This document shows positions 55,074 through 64,000 of a DNA stretch of 64,000 bases, in pieces (position 1 is the first letter of the stretch; every line of letters begins with the position of its first letter). The DNA lies in NCBI GenBank assembly GCA_021730635.1, contig JAJNNC010000001.1, positions 186,001 to 250,000 on the forward strand, in the 5' to 3' direction. Under the pieces are notes generated by a model. It was not told where the DNA came from, did not search any database, and worked only from the letters and a program-made list of their open reading frames with translations. The stretch is from Catalimonadaceae bacterium JC749 (GTDB lineage: Bacteria; Bacteroidota; Bacteroidia; Cytophagales; Cyclobacteriaceae). A program made the position numbers and the translations under genes.

Positions 55074-56138
55074 TCAGCTTAACGCTTCGCGATGGATGTC
55101 CAGCAGCTCCGGAACCGTGCTAGCTGGGCGACGGCCTAATCCGCACTCGGTGGCAATACCGAAATTGGCGAGGTACTTCTTTGCAGTGGCAAGGCGATTC
55201 TTGGTGCCTTCAAGGCCGTCGGTGTAGTGCACTAAACCGAGGTAGATTCGGGCGTCACCGGTCTTTAGCTTCTTGAGCGGCGCAAAGTAGACATCATCGC
55301 TACGGTTCCGAGGCACGGGTACGTGGAACCAGTCGATGCGCCGTGTTGAGATCTCCGTGGCACGGTTGGCCATCTCAACGACAAGACCGAGATCCTCGGG
55401 CTCCTTCATGTGCTTGTGGCCCAGGTCAGCGTAACAAAGGTGAATGCCCATCAGCGCGTCCTCGGGCACCAGAGGAGTCATTTCCTCAATCTGCTTCGTG
55501 TATTGTTGCCAAGCATCGCCTTCGTCACGCCACGGAAAGATCCCCTCTATGTCGAGAACCTCCCAGCAAACATCCCATTGAATGGCTAGATCTTTCGCCG
55601 GAATTGCTTTGGTGATCTTGTCCACCTCGTGCTTCAGCGCCTGGGTGTAGGCCGGAAGAACACGCGCGATCTCACCTGGACTGCGAAAGAACCAAGACAC
55701 GGCGCTACGCGGCAGCGGCAAACTCACTTGAAAGCGAACGTCTTTCGGAATGTTGCCAGCCTCACGGTGTTTTTTGAACGCCTCGTAGGACTCTTTGGCG
55801 ACGTCTGCGTAGAGCAGGTTATCGAAAGACAAGTCGGTGACCCCGTCTTTGACCTTGAAGTTCCATAAGTCGTGCATCCCGGTGGGCATCCAATCCTCAC
55901 GACCCTCGTCGGGCTTGGCCGCCGGAGGCTTAAGTAGGGTCTCGATCTGTGGATGCTCGGCCCAGACACGATACGCCTGAAACACAACCCAGATAGTGCG
56001 GTCGCCAGTCTCGCCGTCAGGAATGGATGCGACATACGCTCCGACGTGTGCGCCGCAGGTCTTGAACACCGCGTCGCGATCTTCGAGCGGCACGCTCCCG
56101 ACAAGCAGAATGTCGCCTTGACTCTTCATATTTGCCAT
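55074..56138 (-). CDS. MetE/UROD-like TIM-barrel protein, high-GC, probably foreign
   Basis: The protein has 354 residues and no signal peptide. GIHLCYADLGHKH carries a His233-x-Cys235 pair and ATECGLGRRP carries Cys332, resembling the zinc site (HxC...C) of cobalamin-independent methionine synthase; QWDVCWEV near 187-194 is another conserved strand. It lacks the N-terminal half of MetE, so it may be a methyltransferase or an enzyme for thiol substrates. Two 60-base lines count 62 and 55 percent GC, well above neighbours, and codon use is like that of Proteobacteria. It lies between pseudogenes, which suggests recent horizontal gain. Confidence 0.8.
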   Translation of the reverse strand: MANMKSQGDILLVGSVPLEDRDAVFKTCGAHVGAYVASIPDGETGDRTIWVVFQAYRVWAEHPQIETLLKPPAAKPDEGREDWMPTGMHDLWNFKVKDGVTDLSFDNLLYADVAKESYEAFKKHREAGNIPKDVRFQVSLPLPRSAVSWFFRSPGEIARVLPAYTQALKHEVDKITKAIPAKDLAIQWDVCWEVLDIEGIFPWRDEGDAWQQYTKQIEEMTPLVPEDALMGIHLCYADLGHKHMKEPEDLGLVVEMANRATEISTRRIDWFHVPVPRNRSDDVYFAPLKKLKTGDARIYLGLVHYTDGLEGTKNRLATAKKYLANFGIATECGLGRRPASTVPELLDIHREALS

Positions 56139-57137
56139 AGTTTCTTATCAATTAAAGATTATTACGGTTGCTTTTGTAAGGAAATGAAAAAGTACTATTT
56201 CACACGGTGACCGCACTGTCAAAAAATTATGACGACAACTGACAGCATAATGCAATTTAATGCAAGAGCGGGCTTAAACTCAAAGGAATTCATGGATTTA
56301 TTTTACCTCTTCGATCCCTTAGCTGAAGAACATCACCGTCACCATGATATGGAAAGGTCCACTTTAGAGAAAGAGCTTCGCCCAGTGATTTTGGAGAGCA
56401 AAAAAACCGGGGTCAGCTTGAGATCCGTCTCACTTTAAGCTTGGGACAATGGATATACAACCAGTAATTCCTGGTATCTATTGAAGGGTGATTTCAATCT
56501 GAATTTAGCTACCTTCTTTGTGGCGGATCGGAATGGAATTGTATACAGAACCACAGTTAATCCAGACCATAGCATAACAGGTGAAGATGATTTTGATAAT
56601 TTATTGAAAGATGAAAAGGTAAAAGCAGTATTAAATTGGTTGAATAAAAGGAACAACCGCTAACACCGGTGGCTGATGCGCAACTCTGATTTTTGCTCTG
56701 AAAAATTTTTCTTTGAATGGCTCTGGATATTTTCCACAAGTTTTTCTTATCACGTCCAGCAGAAAGAATGCAGCTTACAAAAAGCTGATAATTGCCCTTC
56801 CAAGGCTTTCGCCTGAGCCCCTACCTACTTTTTGGAGAAATTGAGGTACTCTTAAGGTTATAACTGGCAGCAGCTAAGAGCAAAGAGCATTATGGAAGTG
56901 AAGAGATAAAAGAGCAAATTCATTATGATAAACTCCTGGGTTTTATTCATTCCGATGACCGCCGCAGTTCAGAGAGATGCTACAAGACTTTACCAAGGTC
57001 CAGGTTTACCAGGATCTGGAAAAGAAGCTTTCAGGGACAAGGAAATTGAAGAAGTGGAAGGCCAAACAAATTGCTTACAAGGCTAACCTTGGAAAGAAAA
57101 AAAGCTAAGAGCCTCACCACAGCATAAAGCAGACGGC
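56139..57137. other. 1-kb degenerate region
   Basis: Only relic-like short frames occur. 56229-56438 (plus) reads LNSKEFMDLFYLFDPLAEEH and could be the N-terminus of a transposase. 56481-56663 (plus) reads LATFFVADRNGIVYRTTVNP, like the C-terminal part of a peroxiredoxin. Near 56980-57107 a stretch ends KKLSGTRKLKKWKAKQ. None is complete and all assignments are weak. Confidence 0.4.
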
Positions 57138-57413
57138 ATGAGACAGCATTCATATGGTTTTCATTATAGCCTGCCAGATATTATTTTGCTGGTAAAGTCT
57201 TGCAACGAAATAGAAAATCCTCATTTCAGAAAAACTTATAAGGCTGATTTATCTCTTGAAATTATGAGGTTGATATTACCGGAGGGGGGAGAATATTCCC
57301 CAAAAGATATTGCTAAATTAATGGATTATGAAGAAAAAAAGTCATGGCTAACCTTTTGTGCTTCCCTACTGACGAGCTTTCTTGGTTATTTTTCAAGCTT
57401 CCTGATTTTTTAA
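57138..57413 (+). CDS. Small hypothetical protein with C-terminal hydrophobic segment
   Basis: The frame codes for 91 residues: a soluble, mixed-charge N-terminal part and a hydrophobic end (WLTFCASLLTSFLGYFSSF) that could anchor it in the membrane. I do not recognise a family. It lies between degenerate sequence and the giant kinase, and could be real or a relic. Confidence 0.3.
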   Translation: MRQHSYGFHYSLPDIILLVKSCNEIENPHFRKTYKADLSLEIMRLILPEGGEYSPKDIAKLMDYEEKKSWLTFCASLLTSFLGYFSSFLIF

Positions 57414-57687
57414 AGCCAGGTATTTGGATTATAAACTGACACAATCAACAGGAGTAGAGCCTGTTATTACAGTGATTTCTACGCCTGTTTCCTTTATTCT
57501 GATGATAAAAAATAGTTGGAGAAATTGAAAAAATTCGCTTGCTGATCAATTGATTTGCTTGCATCAACCATAAGATTAATAATTACATCAAATCCTGTGC
57601 TCCTACTTTCAGTGGAATGAACTTATCTTAGCGCATAATTTATTGAAGGTAGGTCGTCAATCTTGGCAACGTTTAAAGTGGCATCTC

Positions 57688-60600
57688 ATGAAAAAAAATC
57701 ATAATAATGTTGAGTTAAATTTTCTTTCTGGCGGTGGAGAAATGGGTGAGCACATCCGATCTTTGGATTGGGCCAAAACTTCTATAGGACCTATTGCTCA
57801 CTGGCCCCAAAGTCTGAAAACAGCCCTTAGCATTTGCCTGAATGCTACTATGCCCCTCTCTATCTTGTGGAGTGAAGAACTGATCCAATTTTATAATGAT
57901 GCCTATATTCCCATTGCCGTAGGCAGGCATCCTCATATCCTGGGTGGCAGAGTTCCCCAAAACTGGCCAGACACCTGGTCTGGAATTAAAACCTATTTTA
58001 ACCATGCGTTTGAGGGAAATGCCTCTTATGTGGAAGATACTTTACTGGTCACCCACAGAAAGGGCATACTGGAAGAATGCTATTATACCATGTCTTTCAG
58101 TCCTATCAGAGATGAAAGTGGAGCCGTTGGTGGCGTTTTTCATGCTATTTTAGAAACTTCTGTGAAGGTAATTAATGAACGACGCCTACAAACCAGTCGT
58201 AATTTAGCCGCCAAGCTAGCTGATGCAAAGACCGTAGAGGACGTATTTTTGCAGGCTAGTAGGCTACTTTCTGAAAATCTCTATGATATCCCTTTTACCC
58301 TTTTTTACTCTTACACAGAAGACAATCAGTCTTTAAAATTGCTTGCAGCCAGTGGCTTGAATCCAGATTTATTAATAAGTCCAAAAGAAATAGGGTTAGC
58401 TCAGATAAATGCTGTTTTACCCTTTCGCACAGTTATAGAGCGTAATCAGGCTGAACTCGTAGAAGATTTGGAAGAAAGAATGGGGGTCATAGAGGCAAAA
58501 CCTTGGTCTATGGCCACACAAAAAGCATTAGTACTTCCCATCACACTTCCTGGTAAATCCCAGCCTTCTGCCCTTTGGGTAGCAGGCATAAGCCCCCGGC
58601 TGGCCCTGACGGAAAGTTACTACCACTTTTTTGATCAACTTACCGGGCACATCTCTGCTGCGCTGGCTAATGTGCTAGCTTATGAAGAAGAGCGGAAAAG
58701 AGCTGAAGCTCTTTCAGAAATTGACCGAGCGAAAATTACTTTCTTCAGCAATGTCAGTCATGAATTCAGAACCCCCTTGACCCTATTGTTAGGACCGTTG
58801 GAAGAGTTAATCACGCAACAGGCATCTCAGCAGAAAGCACAAGGGCTGGCGAAGGTAGCCCACCGTAATGCCCTTCGTCTTCAAAAATTGGTCAACATGC
58901 TGCTGGATTTCTCTCGACTAGAAGAAGGTCGGCTACAAGCCTCTTACCAACCCACCAATCTGTCCAGACTCACCACCGCCTTGGCCAGTAACTTTCGGGC
59001 AGTTATTGAAAAAGCTGGATTAAAGCTGAAGGTAGAATGCCCTACTTTACCAGAGCTCATCTATCTTGACCGAGACATGTGGGAAAAGATTGTTTTGAAT
59101 CTGCTTTCTAACGCCTTTAAACATACCTTTGAGGGGGAGATTCAAGTCATCACTCGCTGGCAGAATGAGCGAGTGGAATTACTAGTGCAGGATACAGGTA
59201 TTGGAATTCCTTCAGATCAATTGCCTCACTTATTTGAACGCTTTCACCAGGTACCCCATGCCCGTTCTCGGACTCATGAGGGTAGCGGCATTGGTTTAGC
59301 ACTAGTGCATGAGCTTGTTAAGTTGCATGGGGGTCGCATCACTGTAGAAAGTGTGGTGGATCAAGGGACACTCTTCACTGTTTCTATTCCTACAGGAAAA
59401 GCTCATCTACCTACCGATCGCCTGAAAGCAGCATCCACTTTGTCCTCCACAACACTGGGAGCCCAGCCATTCGTTGAAGAAGCCTTACGTTGGCTAATAG
59501 AGGAGGATAGTGAGAGCTTCAACTTATTGACTTATACCCAGGAAACTGGGATGCAAGCAGAAAGCTGGCACACAACAACACCAGCCAGTAAGGATAAAGC
59601 ACGGATTATTATCGTCGATGATAATGCTGATATGCGTGATTACTTGTCTCGTCTGCTGGCACCCCATTGCGAAGTGGAAGCCTTGCCGGATGGTCAGGCT
59701 GCCTTGGCCGCTGCCCAAAGGAAGAAACCTGATTTGCTGCTTTTAGACATCATGATGCCCCATATGAATGGCTTTTCTTTGTTAAGCTTGATACGTAATG
59801 ACCCTCATTTACAATCTATTCCTGTTATTTTACTTTCAGCCCGGGCTGGAGAAGAAGCTAAAGTCGAGGGATTACAGGCGGGAGCAGATGATTACTTAGT
59901 AAAACCCTTTAGCGCTAAAGAATTACTGGCCAGGGTACAGACCCATCTGGCCTTGGCCAGGCTTAGAAAGCAGGCATCAACAGCTTTAAAGGCGGAACGT
60001 CAGCGCTTGTATGATTTACTCATGAATGCTCCGGCTAGTGTGGCTATCCTTTCGGGTCCTGATCTCATCTTTGAATTTGCCAATCCTCAGTATCGTAAGC
60101 TGTTAGGCATCGATCACAACATTGATGGCAAACCACTTTTAGAAGTAGCCCCGGATATTGCTCCTGCTCTTTTGGAAACTATCAAAAAAGCAGCCTTTCA
60201 AGGAGAGCGTTTTGTGACTTATGAAATTCCCATATTATTAGATTGGGACGAGAAAGGCACAGCCTATACAAAATATTTCAATCTGGTCTACGAGCCGCTT
60301 CATGCAGAGAATCACCAACCCAATGGTCTGGTTTGTTTTGCCTTTGAAGTCACAGAGCAGGTAAAAGTCAGACAGAAGATCCAGGAGAGTGAAGAGAAGT
60401 ATCGTAGATTGTTTGAAAGGATGGATCAGGGATTTTGTATCCTTGAAATGATCTTTGATGCAAACGACAAACCCTTGGATTATCGCTTCCTGGAAGTAAA
60501 TCCCACCTTTGAGCAGCATACAGGCTTGAAAGGGGCAGCAGGCAAGACTGCCCGTGAGCTTCTACCGGATCTGGAAGAACATTGGTTTGAAATTTATGGC

Positions 60601-62319
60601 AGAGTGGCCCTGACAGGTGAATCCATCCATTTTACGGAAGGCTCTGAGGTGATGGGCCGTTGGTTTGAAGTCCATGCCTTTCGGCTAGGTGGCAGTCAAA
60701 GTCGGAAAGTGGCCCTCCTTTTTACGGATATCACGCAACGCAGGCAGACAGAAGGAACCCTACAGCGAAGTAATGAGTGGTTTCAACTCGTTAACAAAGC
60801 CACCCAGGATGCCATTTGGGATTGGGATCTGGTGACACAGAAAGTTAACTGGAATGAAGCTGTTCAGACAATGTTTAACTATCAGCAGGAAGAAGTGGGG
60901 CAAGATGCCACCTGGTGGTATGAACATATTCATCCTGAGGATCGAGAGTGGGTCGTAAAGGATATCCATAGCGTCATTGAAACAGGAAAGGTGCATTGGT
61001 CTAAAGAATACCGTTACCTAACAGGGGATGGCGGTTTCAAAATTGTTTTTGATCGTGGCTTTGTCCTTCATGATGCAAGCGGTAAACCTGTGCGTATGAT
61101 TGGTTCCATGCAGGATATTACTGAACGAAAACAGGCAGAGCAAACCATTAAAGAAAGTGAACATCTCTTCCGCACTTTTGCCAATAACATACAGAATCTT
61201 GCCTGGATAGCCCAACCCGATGGCTGGATTTATTGGTATAACCAGCGCTGGTATGAGTACACCGGTACCACTTTAGAAGAGATGCAGGGATGGGGCTGGC
61301 AACAAGTGCATCACCCAGCGCATAAAGAAAGGGTGCTTGCCTTTGTGCAAAAGGCTTGGGGCAAGGGCGAGACTTGGGAACTTACTTTTCCCTTAAAAGG
61401 AGCTGATGGCCGGTACCGCTGGTTCTTAACCCGTGCTTATGCTGTCAAAGATGCTACAGGGAAGGTGGAGCGATGGATTGGCACGAATACCGATATTGAT
61501 GATCAAAAAATGGCTGAGCAGCAACTTCATGCCCTTACCCAGGAACTGGCTGCCAGTAACGAGGAGCTGGCTGCTGCCAGTGAAGAGATTCAGGCCAACC
61601 TTGAGGAACTCAGCGCTAAAAATAAAGCCCTTTCAGCCATCAATGCAGATATGGATAATTTTATCTATACGGCTTCCCACGATCTGAAAGCCCCTATTTC
61701 TAATATTGAAGGGCTTTTGCAGATGCTCCACAGAAATTTGCCTGAGGACATCACAAATGCTGCCCAGATGCAAAAGCTCTTTAAGTTGATGTCTTCTTCT
61801 ACTGAGCGTTTTAAAAAAACAATTATTGATCTCACCCAAGTAGCCAAGGTAGAAAAAGAGCTGGATGAGCCTATCGGTTTGGTCAATATCGCAGAAGTAA
61901 TAGAAGAGGTGCTGCTGGACCTGGAGTTTATCCTACAAGCATCGCAGGCCAGCATAGAGAAAAATTTACATCCATGTCCTTTGGTAACTTTCTCTGCCAA
62001 GAATATGAAGAGCATTGTGTATAACCTTGTCTCCAATGCTATCAAGTACCGCCATGCAAACAGAAAACCAAAGGTTAAGATTAGCTGTAAGCAAGAACGT
62101 GATTTTGTGGAGCTGACAGTGGCAGATAATGGTTTAGGTATACAGAAAGCAGACCAAGACAAAATATTTGCCATGTTCAAGCGATTACACAGCCATGTAG
62201 AAGGCACAGGCATTGGTCTCTACATTGTCAAAAAAATGGTAGACAGCGCAGGAGGTCGTATTCAGGTGGAAAGTGAAATCGGAAAAGGCTCCACGTTTAG
62301 CCTATATTTTAGACATTAA
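57688..62319 (+). CDS. Giant hybrid sensor with two kinase modules and an internal receiver
   Basis: The ATG at 57688 gives 1543 residues; a TTG at 57643 adds 15. The order is PAS (about 45-165), GAF-like (170-330), HisKA with His358 in VSHEFRTP and HATPase (GSGIGLALVHEL), receiver with phospho-Asp687 in LLLLDIMMPHMNG, four PAS domains at about 780-1275 (for example FYNDAY-type start, DWDLVTQKVNWNEAV, GWIYWYNQRWYEYTG), a coiled coil (EELAAASEEIQANLEELSA), then a second HisKA with His1331 in ASHDLKAP and HATPase (GTGIGLYIVKKM). No membrane segment is seen. The N- and C-terminal modules resemble the kinase at 21712-23940. It may relay between kinases in one chain. Confidence 0.93.
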   Translation: MKKNHNNVELNFLSGGGEMGEHIRSLDWAKTSIGPIAHWPQSLKTALSICLNATMPLSILWSEELIQFYNDAYIPIAVGRHPHILGGRVPQNWPDTWSGIKTYFNHAFEGNASYVEDTLLVTHRKGILEECYYTMSFSPIRDESGAVGGVFHAILETSVKVINERRLQTSRNLAAKLADAKTVEDVFLQASRLLSENLYDIPFTLFYSYTEDNQSLKLLAASGLNPDLLISPKEIGLAQINAVLPFRTVIERNQAELVEDLEERMGVIEAKPWSMATQKALVLPITLPGKSQPSALWVAGISPRLALTESYYHFFDQLTGHISAALANVLAYEEERKRAEALSEIDRAKITFFSNVSHEFRTPLTLLLGPLEELITQQASQQKAQGLAKVAHRNALRLQKLVNMLLDFSRLEEGRLQASYQPTNLSRLTTALASNFRAVIEKAGLKLKVECPTLPELIYLDRDMWEKIVLNLLSNAFKHTFEGEIQVITRWQNERVELLVQDTGIGIPSDQLPHLFERFHQVPHARSRTHEGSGIGLALVHELVKLHGGRITVESVVDQGTLFTVSIPTGKAHLPTDRLKAASTLSSTTLGAQPFVEEALRWLIEEDSESFNLLTYTQETGMQAESWHTTTPASKDKARIIIVDDNADMRDYLSRLLAPHCEVEALPDGQAALAAAQRKKPDLLLLDIMMPHMNGFSLLSLIRNDPHLQSIPVILLSARAGEEAKVEGLQAGADDYLVKPFSAKELLARVQTHLALARLRKQASTALKAERQRLYDLLMNAPASVAILSGPDLIFEFANPQYRKLLGIDHNIDGKPLLEVAPDIAPALLETIKKAAFQGERFVTYEIPILLDWDEKGTAYTKYFNLVYEPLHAENHQPNGLVCFAFEVTEQVKVRQKIQESEEKYRRLFERMDQGFCILEMIFDANDKPLDYRFLEVNPTFEQHTGLKGAAGKTARELLPDLEEHWFEIYGRVALTGESIHFTEGSEVMGRWFEVHAFRLGGSQSRKVALLFTDITQRRQTEGTLQRSNEWFQLVNKATQDAIWDWDLVTQKVNWNEAVQTMFNYQQEEVGQDATWWYEHIHPEDREWVVKDIHSVIETGKVHWSKEYRYLTGDGGFKIVFDRGFVLHDASGKPVRMIGSMQDITERKQAEQTIKESEHLFRTFANNIQNLAWIAQPDGWIYWYNQRWYEYTGTTLEEMQGWGWQQVHHPAHKERVLAFVQKAWGKGETWELTFPLKGADGRYRWFLTRAYAVKDATGKVERWIGTNTDIDDQKMAEQQLHALTQELAASNEELAAASEEIQANLEELSAKNKALSAINADMDNFIYTASHDLKAPISNIEGLLQMLHRNLPEDITNAAQMQKLFKLMSSSTERFKKTIIDLTQVAKVEKELDEPIGLVNIAEVIEEVLLDLEFILQASQASIEKNLHPCPLVTFSAKNMKSIVYNLVSNAIKYRHANRKPKVKISCKQERDFVELTVADNGLGIQKADQDKIFAMFKRLHSHVEGTGIGLYIVKKMVDSAGGRIQVESEIGKGSTFSLYFRH

Positions 62320-63132
62320 ATGATTTTTTACTGACAAATAGACGCTTAAACTTCCTTTAACAGTAAGGTTATGTAGCAAATAGCCTGGAAAAGCAGAGGG
62401 TGATCCCATCACCAACTTTATCCATATCCATAGATATCTATGGCAAGTGCTGCAAGTGGCCCATCACATCACAATAGCAGAAAGGCTTGCAAAGCCCTGG
62501 CAAGTAGCATCTGAACCTTGTAATTAAAAAAAATAGTTTAACCGTTTGGTTCATGGCGGCAGGAAAACAGAATAATTTTGCTCCAAGCAATAGTAGCCAA
62601 GGTATGTCTGGCTATAGGAAAGGTGAGTTTTTTATAAATACCACAGACATCCGCAATTTCTTTTAAATAGGCGTTAAGCTTTTGATTAGAAATGACCGGT
62701 AATAATTTGCCTTTATTAACCGACTCGGGATGGTCTTCGTATTTTTTTAATAATGGCCATAGCAGGAGGAAGCAGTGGCATATTAGAATAAACACCCGTT
62801 TTTTTACGTCCGGCAATAAGCCAGTACTCCCCGTCATTGCCTTTGGAAACGTCTCTCCAGGTAAAGCTTGTAAACATCAGCGGAAGCCCATCCGGTATAA
62901 CAGTAGAAGACAAAAATATCCTTACCGGATTTGTTTATTTTAGTTTTGTTCAACTAAGAGAAAAGAGCAAATGAATAGTTCATAGTTCACAAATTTAGGT
63001 AGCCCTGTTTTCAGCAAAAAGTTACTAATAAAAATGCAAATGTTTGCTTATCAGCTTTTGCAAAATTCGGTTACCTATTTATAGAAATAAGCAATAGGTG
63101 ATTAAAAAATATAAAGCACAAAAAATAAAAAC
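62320..63132. other. Region with integrase relic next to tRNA-Ser
   Basis: The only recognisable content is the broken recombinase at 62538-62945. The rest is AT-rich with no gene. Confidence 0.6.
62538..62945 (-). pseudogene. Dead tyrosine recombinase (integrase), C-terminal part
   Basis: Three frames together read a Bacteroidota-type phage integrase: SGKDIFVFYCYTGWASADVY, then TWRDVSKGNDGEYWLIAGRK, KKTGVYSNMPLLPPAM, then HPESVNKGKLLPVISNQKLN and KEIADVCGIYKKLTFPIARH. Expected HMARH is PIARH here (first His lost) and the C-terminus with LGH and the catalytic Tyr is missing. Frame changes show it is not functional. It lies 240 bp from the 3' end of tRNA-Ser, the normal place for such an integrase. 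Confidence 0.8.
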
Positions 63133-63158
63133 CCCCTCAAATACTAAAATTTGAGGGG
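63133..63158 (-). terminator. Intrinsic terminator of tRNA-Ser
   Basis: CCCCTCAAAT and ATTTGAGGGG form a perfect 10-bp stem with a six-base loop, followed on the minus strand by GTTTTTATTTTTT. It lies 27 bp after the tRNA 3' end. Decayed copies of it are found near 21.4 and 30.36 kb. Confidence 0.92.
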
Positions 63159-63184
63159 TTCTGATACTAACTGAATCTTCGATG

Positions 63185-63269
63185 CAGAGGGTGAGGGATT
63201 CGAACCCCCGGTACCTCTCGGTACAACGGTTTTCAAGACCGCCGCGTTCGACCGCTCCGCCAACCCTCT
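63185..63269 (-). tRNA. tRNA-Ser (anticodon UGA)
   Basis: The 85-nt cloverleaf begins AGAGGGT-TG and its acceptor partner ACCCTCT is followed by discriminator G. The anticodon loop is CTTGAAA, giving UGA. A long variable arm (GTACCGAGAGGTAC) marks a serine tRNA, and the T-loop is TTCGAAT. CCA is not encoded. It stands alone with a terminator behind it, and its 3' end is the sequence copied at 21.4 and 30.4 kb. Confidence 0.96.
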
Positions 63270-63369
63270 GTATGAGTGATCTTGTAATTTAGGAGTGCAA
63301 ATGTATATGTTTTCTGCTTCTTTGCCAAAAGGTTTTATTAAGTTTTGTTATTTTTTGTTAGCCCCCTTT

Positions 63370-63777
63370 CTAAAGAAAGTAAGGATGCAGCAGTGCCAGC
63401 ATTTTCTGTGGCGGTCGGCAGGGTTTTTTAGTATCTGCCCGCATAAAAACCAATTTTGTTTCGCCTTCATGCACCAGCTTCCCCTTTTCATTATAGATAT
63501 GATAATAAAAGGTAATTTTGGCTGAAGGCATTTCTTTAATTGTCACTTCCACACTGAGCAGATCGTCATAGACAGCCGGTTGGTGGTAATAAGAATGATT
63601 TTCCAATACAGGCATCATAATTCCCTCTTCCTCCAATTGTCTGTAACTCATGCCCAGCCTGCGCAATGCTTCTACACGGGCCACTTCAAAATAAGAAGCA
63701 TAATTTCCATAATATACATATCCCATCTGGTCTGTTTCTCCATACCTTACCCTTAGTTGAACTGTATGCTTATACAT
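63370..63777 (-). CDS. Acyl-CoA thioesterase, YbgC/4-hydroxybenzoyl-CoA thioesterase family
   Basis: The protein has 135 residues and a single hotdog fold. The catalytic Asp is in RYGETDQMGYVYYGNYASYF, and ARVEALRRLGMSYRQLE is the conserved helix. It hydrolyses short acyl-CoA or acyl-ACP thioesters; in other bacteria YbgC associates with the Tol-Pal envelope system. It starts nine bases after the mltG stop, so the two form an operon. Confidence 0.9.
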   Translation of the reverse strand: MYKHTVQLRVRYGETDQMGYVYYGNYASYFEVARVEALRRLGMSYRQLEEEGIMMPVLENHSYYHQPAVYDDLLSVEVTIKEMPSAKITFYYHIYNEKGKLVHEGETKLVFMRADTKKPCRPPQKMLALLHPYFL

Positions 63778-63786
63778 AAATCAGAC

Positions 63787-64000
63787 TTAATTATAGATTC
63801 CCGCTTTGCTTAAAGCCTGTTGATATTTTCTGGCATTAGCCATATGGGTTTGCAAATTGGTAGAAAAGTTATGATAGCCTGAAAAATCTTCTTTAGCACA
63901 CATATACAGGTATTTATGATCCTCATGATGCAATACAGCATCTATTGAGGTGATGGAGGGCAACCGAATAGGACCCGGAGGAAGTCCTGTGTATTTATAA
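63787..64000 (-). CDS. mltG: Endolytic transglycosylase MltG (3' end only)
   Basis: The reading frame enters from the right edge and ends at the TAA at 63787. It reads YTGLPPGPIRLPSITSIDAV, then HHEDHKYLYMCAKEDFSGYH and SNLQTHMANAR-type end (here TNLQTHMANARKYQQALS), the conserved C-terminus of MltG/YceG with its G-L-P-P-x-P-I segment. MltG is an inner-membrane enzyme that cuts nascent peptidoglycan. The rest of the gene lies outside the window. Confidence 0.88.
   Translation of the reverse strand, partial: YKYTGLPPGPIRLPSITSIDAVLHHEDHKYLYMCAKEDFSGYHNFSTNLQTHMANARKYQQALSKAGIYN

Noticed and set aside
1-64000. CRISPR array or phage structural genes
   Set aside because: No regularly spaced short repeats, Cas genes, capsid, portal or terminase genes were seen.

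Overview
The window looks like chromosome of a marine, polysaccharide-degrading Bacteroidota, most likely a Cytophagales-type bacterium. The evidence is a SusC/SusD pair, TonB-dependent receptors with a carboxypeptidase-like N-terminal domain, a DUF5916 outer-membrane protein, Bacteroidota-type RND pump-OMF fusion, DUF2382 stress proteins and large PAS histidine kinases. No ribosomal genes are present; the only RNA gene recognised is tRNA-Ser(UGA) at 63185-63269 (minus).

Layout. (1) 0-4.5 kb: a Tat-exported sugar isomerase, an SDR dehydrogenase and a convergent GntP permease. Between the last two lies a low-GC two-gene insertion flanked by 123-bp direct repeats of the SDR 3' end. It encodes a conserved unknown protein of possible TIR/deoxyribosyltransferase-like fold and a DUF2188 protein, and is the best candidate for an undescribed mobile system here. 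(2) 4.6-10.9 kb: a heavy-metal RND efflux operon whose inner-membrane pump is fused to its outer-membrane channel. (3) 11.2-21.4 kb: an operon of a small Cys/His protein, ABC ATPase, TonB receptor, two DUF3526 permeases, an M14-like deacylase and a DUF5916 protein, with a palindrome in front of it. (4) 21.4-30.7 kb: a patchwork of a histidine kinase, sulfotransferase, response regulators (one broken), DUF2382 proteins, an AI-2E permease and an orphan HigA. Both ends carry copies of a tRNA-Ser 3'-end/terminator sequence. (5) 31-50 kb: an alginate utilisation locus, nearly all on the minus strand. It has two FadR-type regulators, a PL6 lyase, SusC/SusD, a small lipoprotein, a PL17 lyase, KdgF, an MFS uronate transporter, two SDR reductases, a PPi-type phosphofructokinase, KDG kinase and a divergent Nramp-like transporter. 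(6) 50.6-57.6 kb: a second Tat sugar isomerase, a sulfatase, an unusually GC-rich MetE-like gene and several gene relics. (7) 57.7-64 kb: a giant double-kinase hybrid sensor, a dead tyrosine recombinase next to tRNA-Ser, a thioesterase and the 3' end of mltG.

How it works together. PL6 (lipoprotein) would cut alginate at the cell surface and SusC/D import oligomers. PL17 would release unsaturated monomers in the periplasm, KdgF linearise them and the MFS carrier import them. An SDR would reduce the resulting keto-uronate to KDG, and KdgK phosphorylate it. No KDPG aldolase is in the window. Both FadR genes carry a tandem pair of TGGTWWACCA-type palindromes with 15-bp centre spacing just upstream, and a related palindrome precedes susC, so autoregulation and shared control of the locus is a reasonable inference. 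All functions are inferred from sequence; no search was run.
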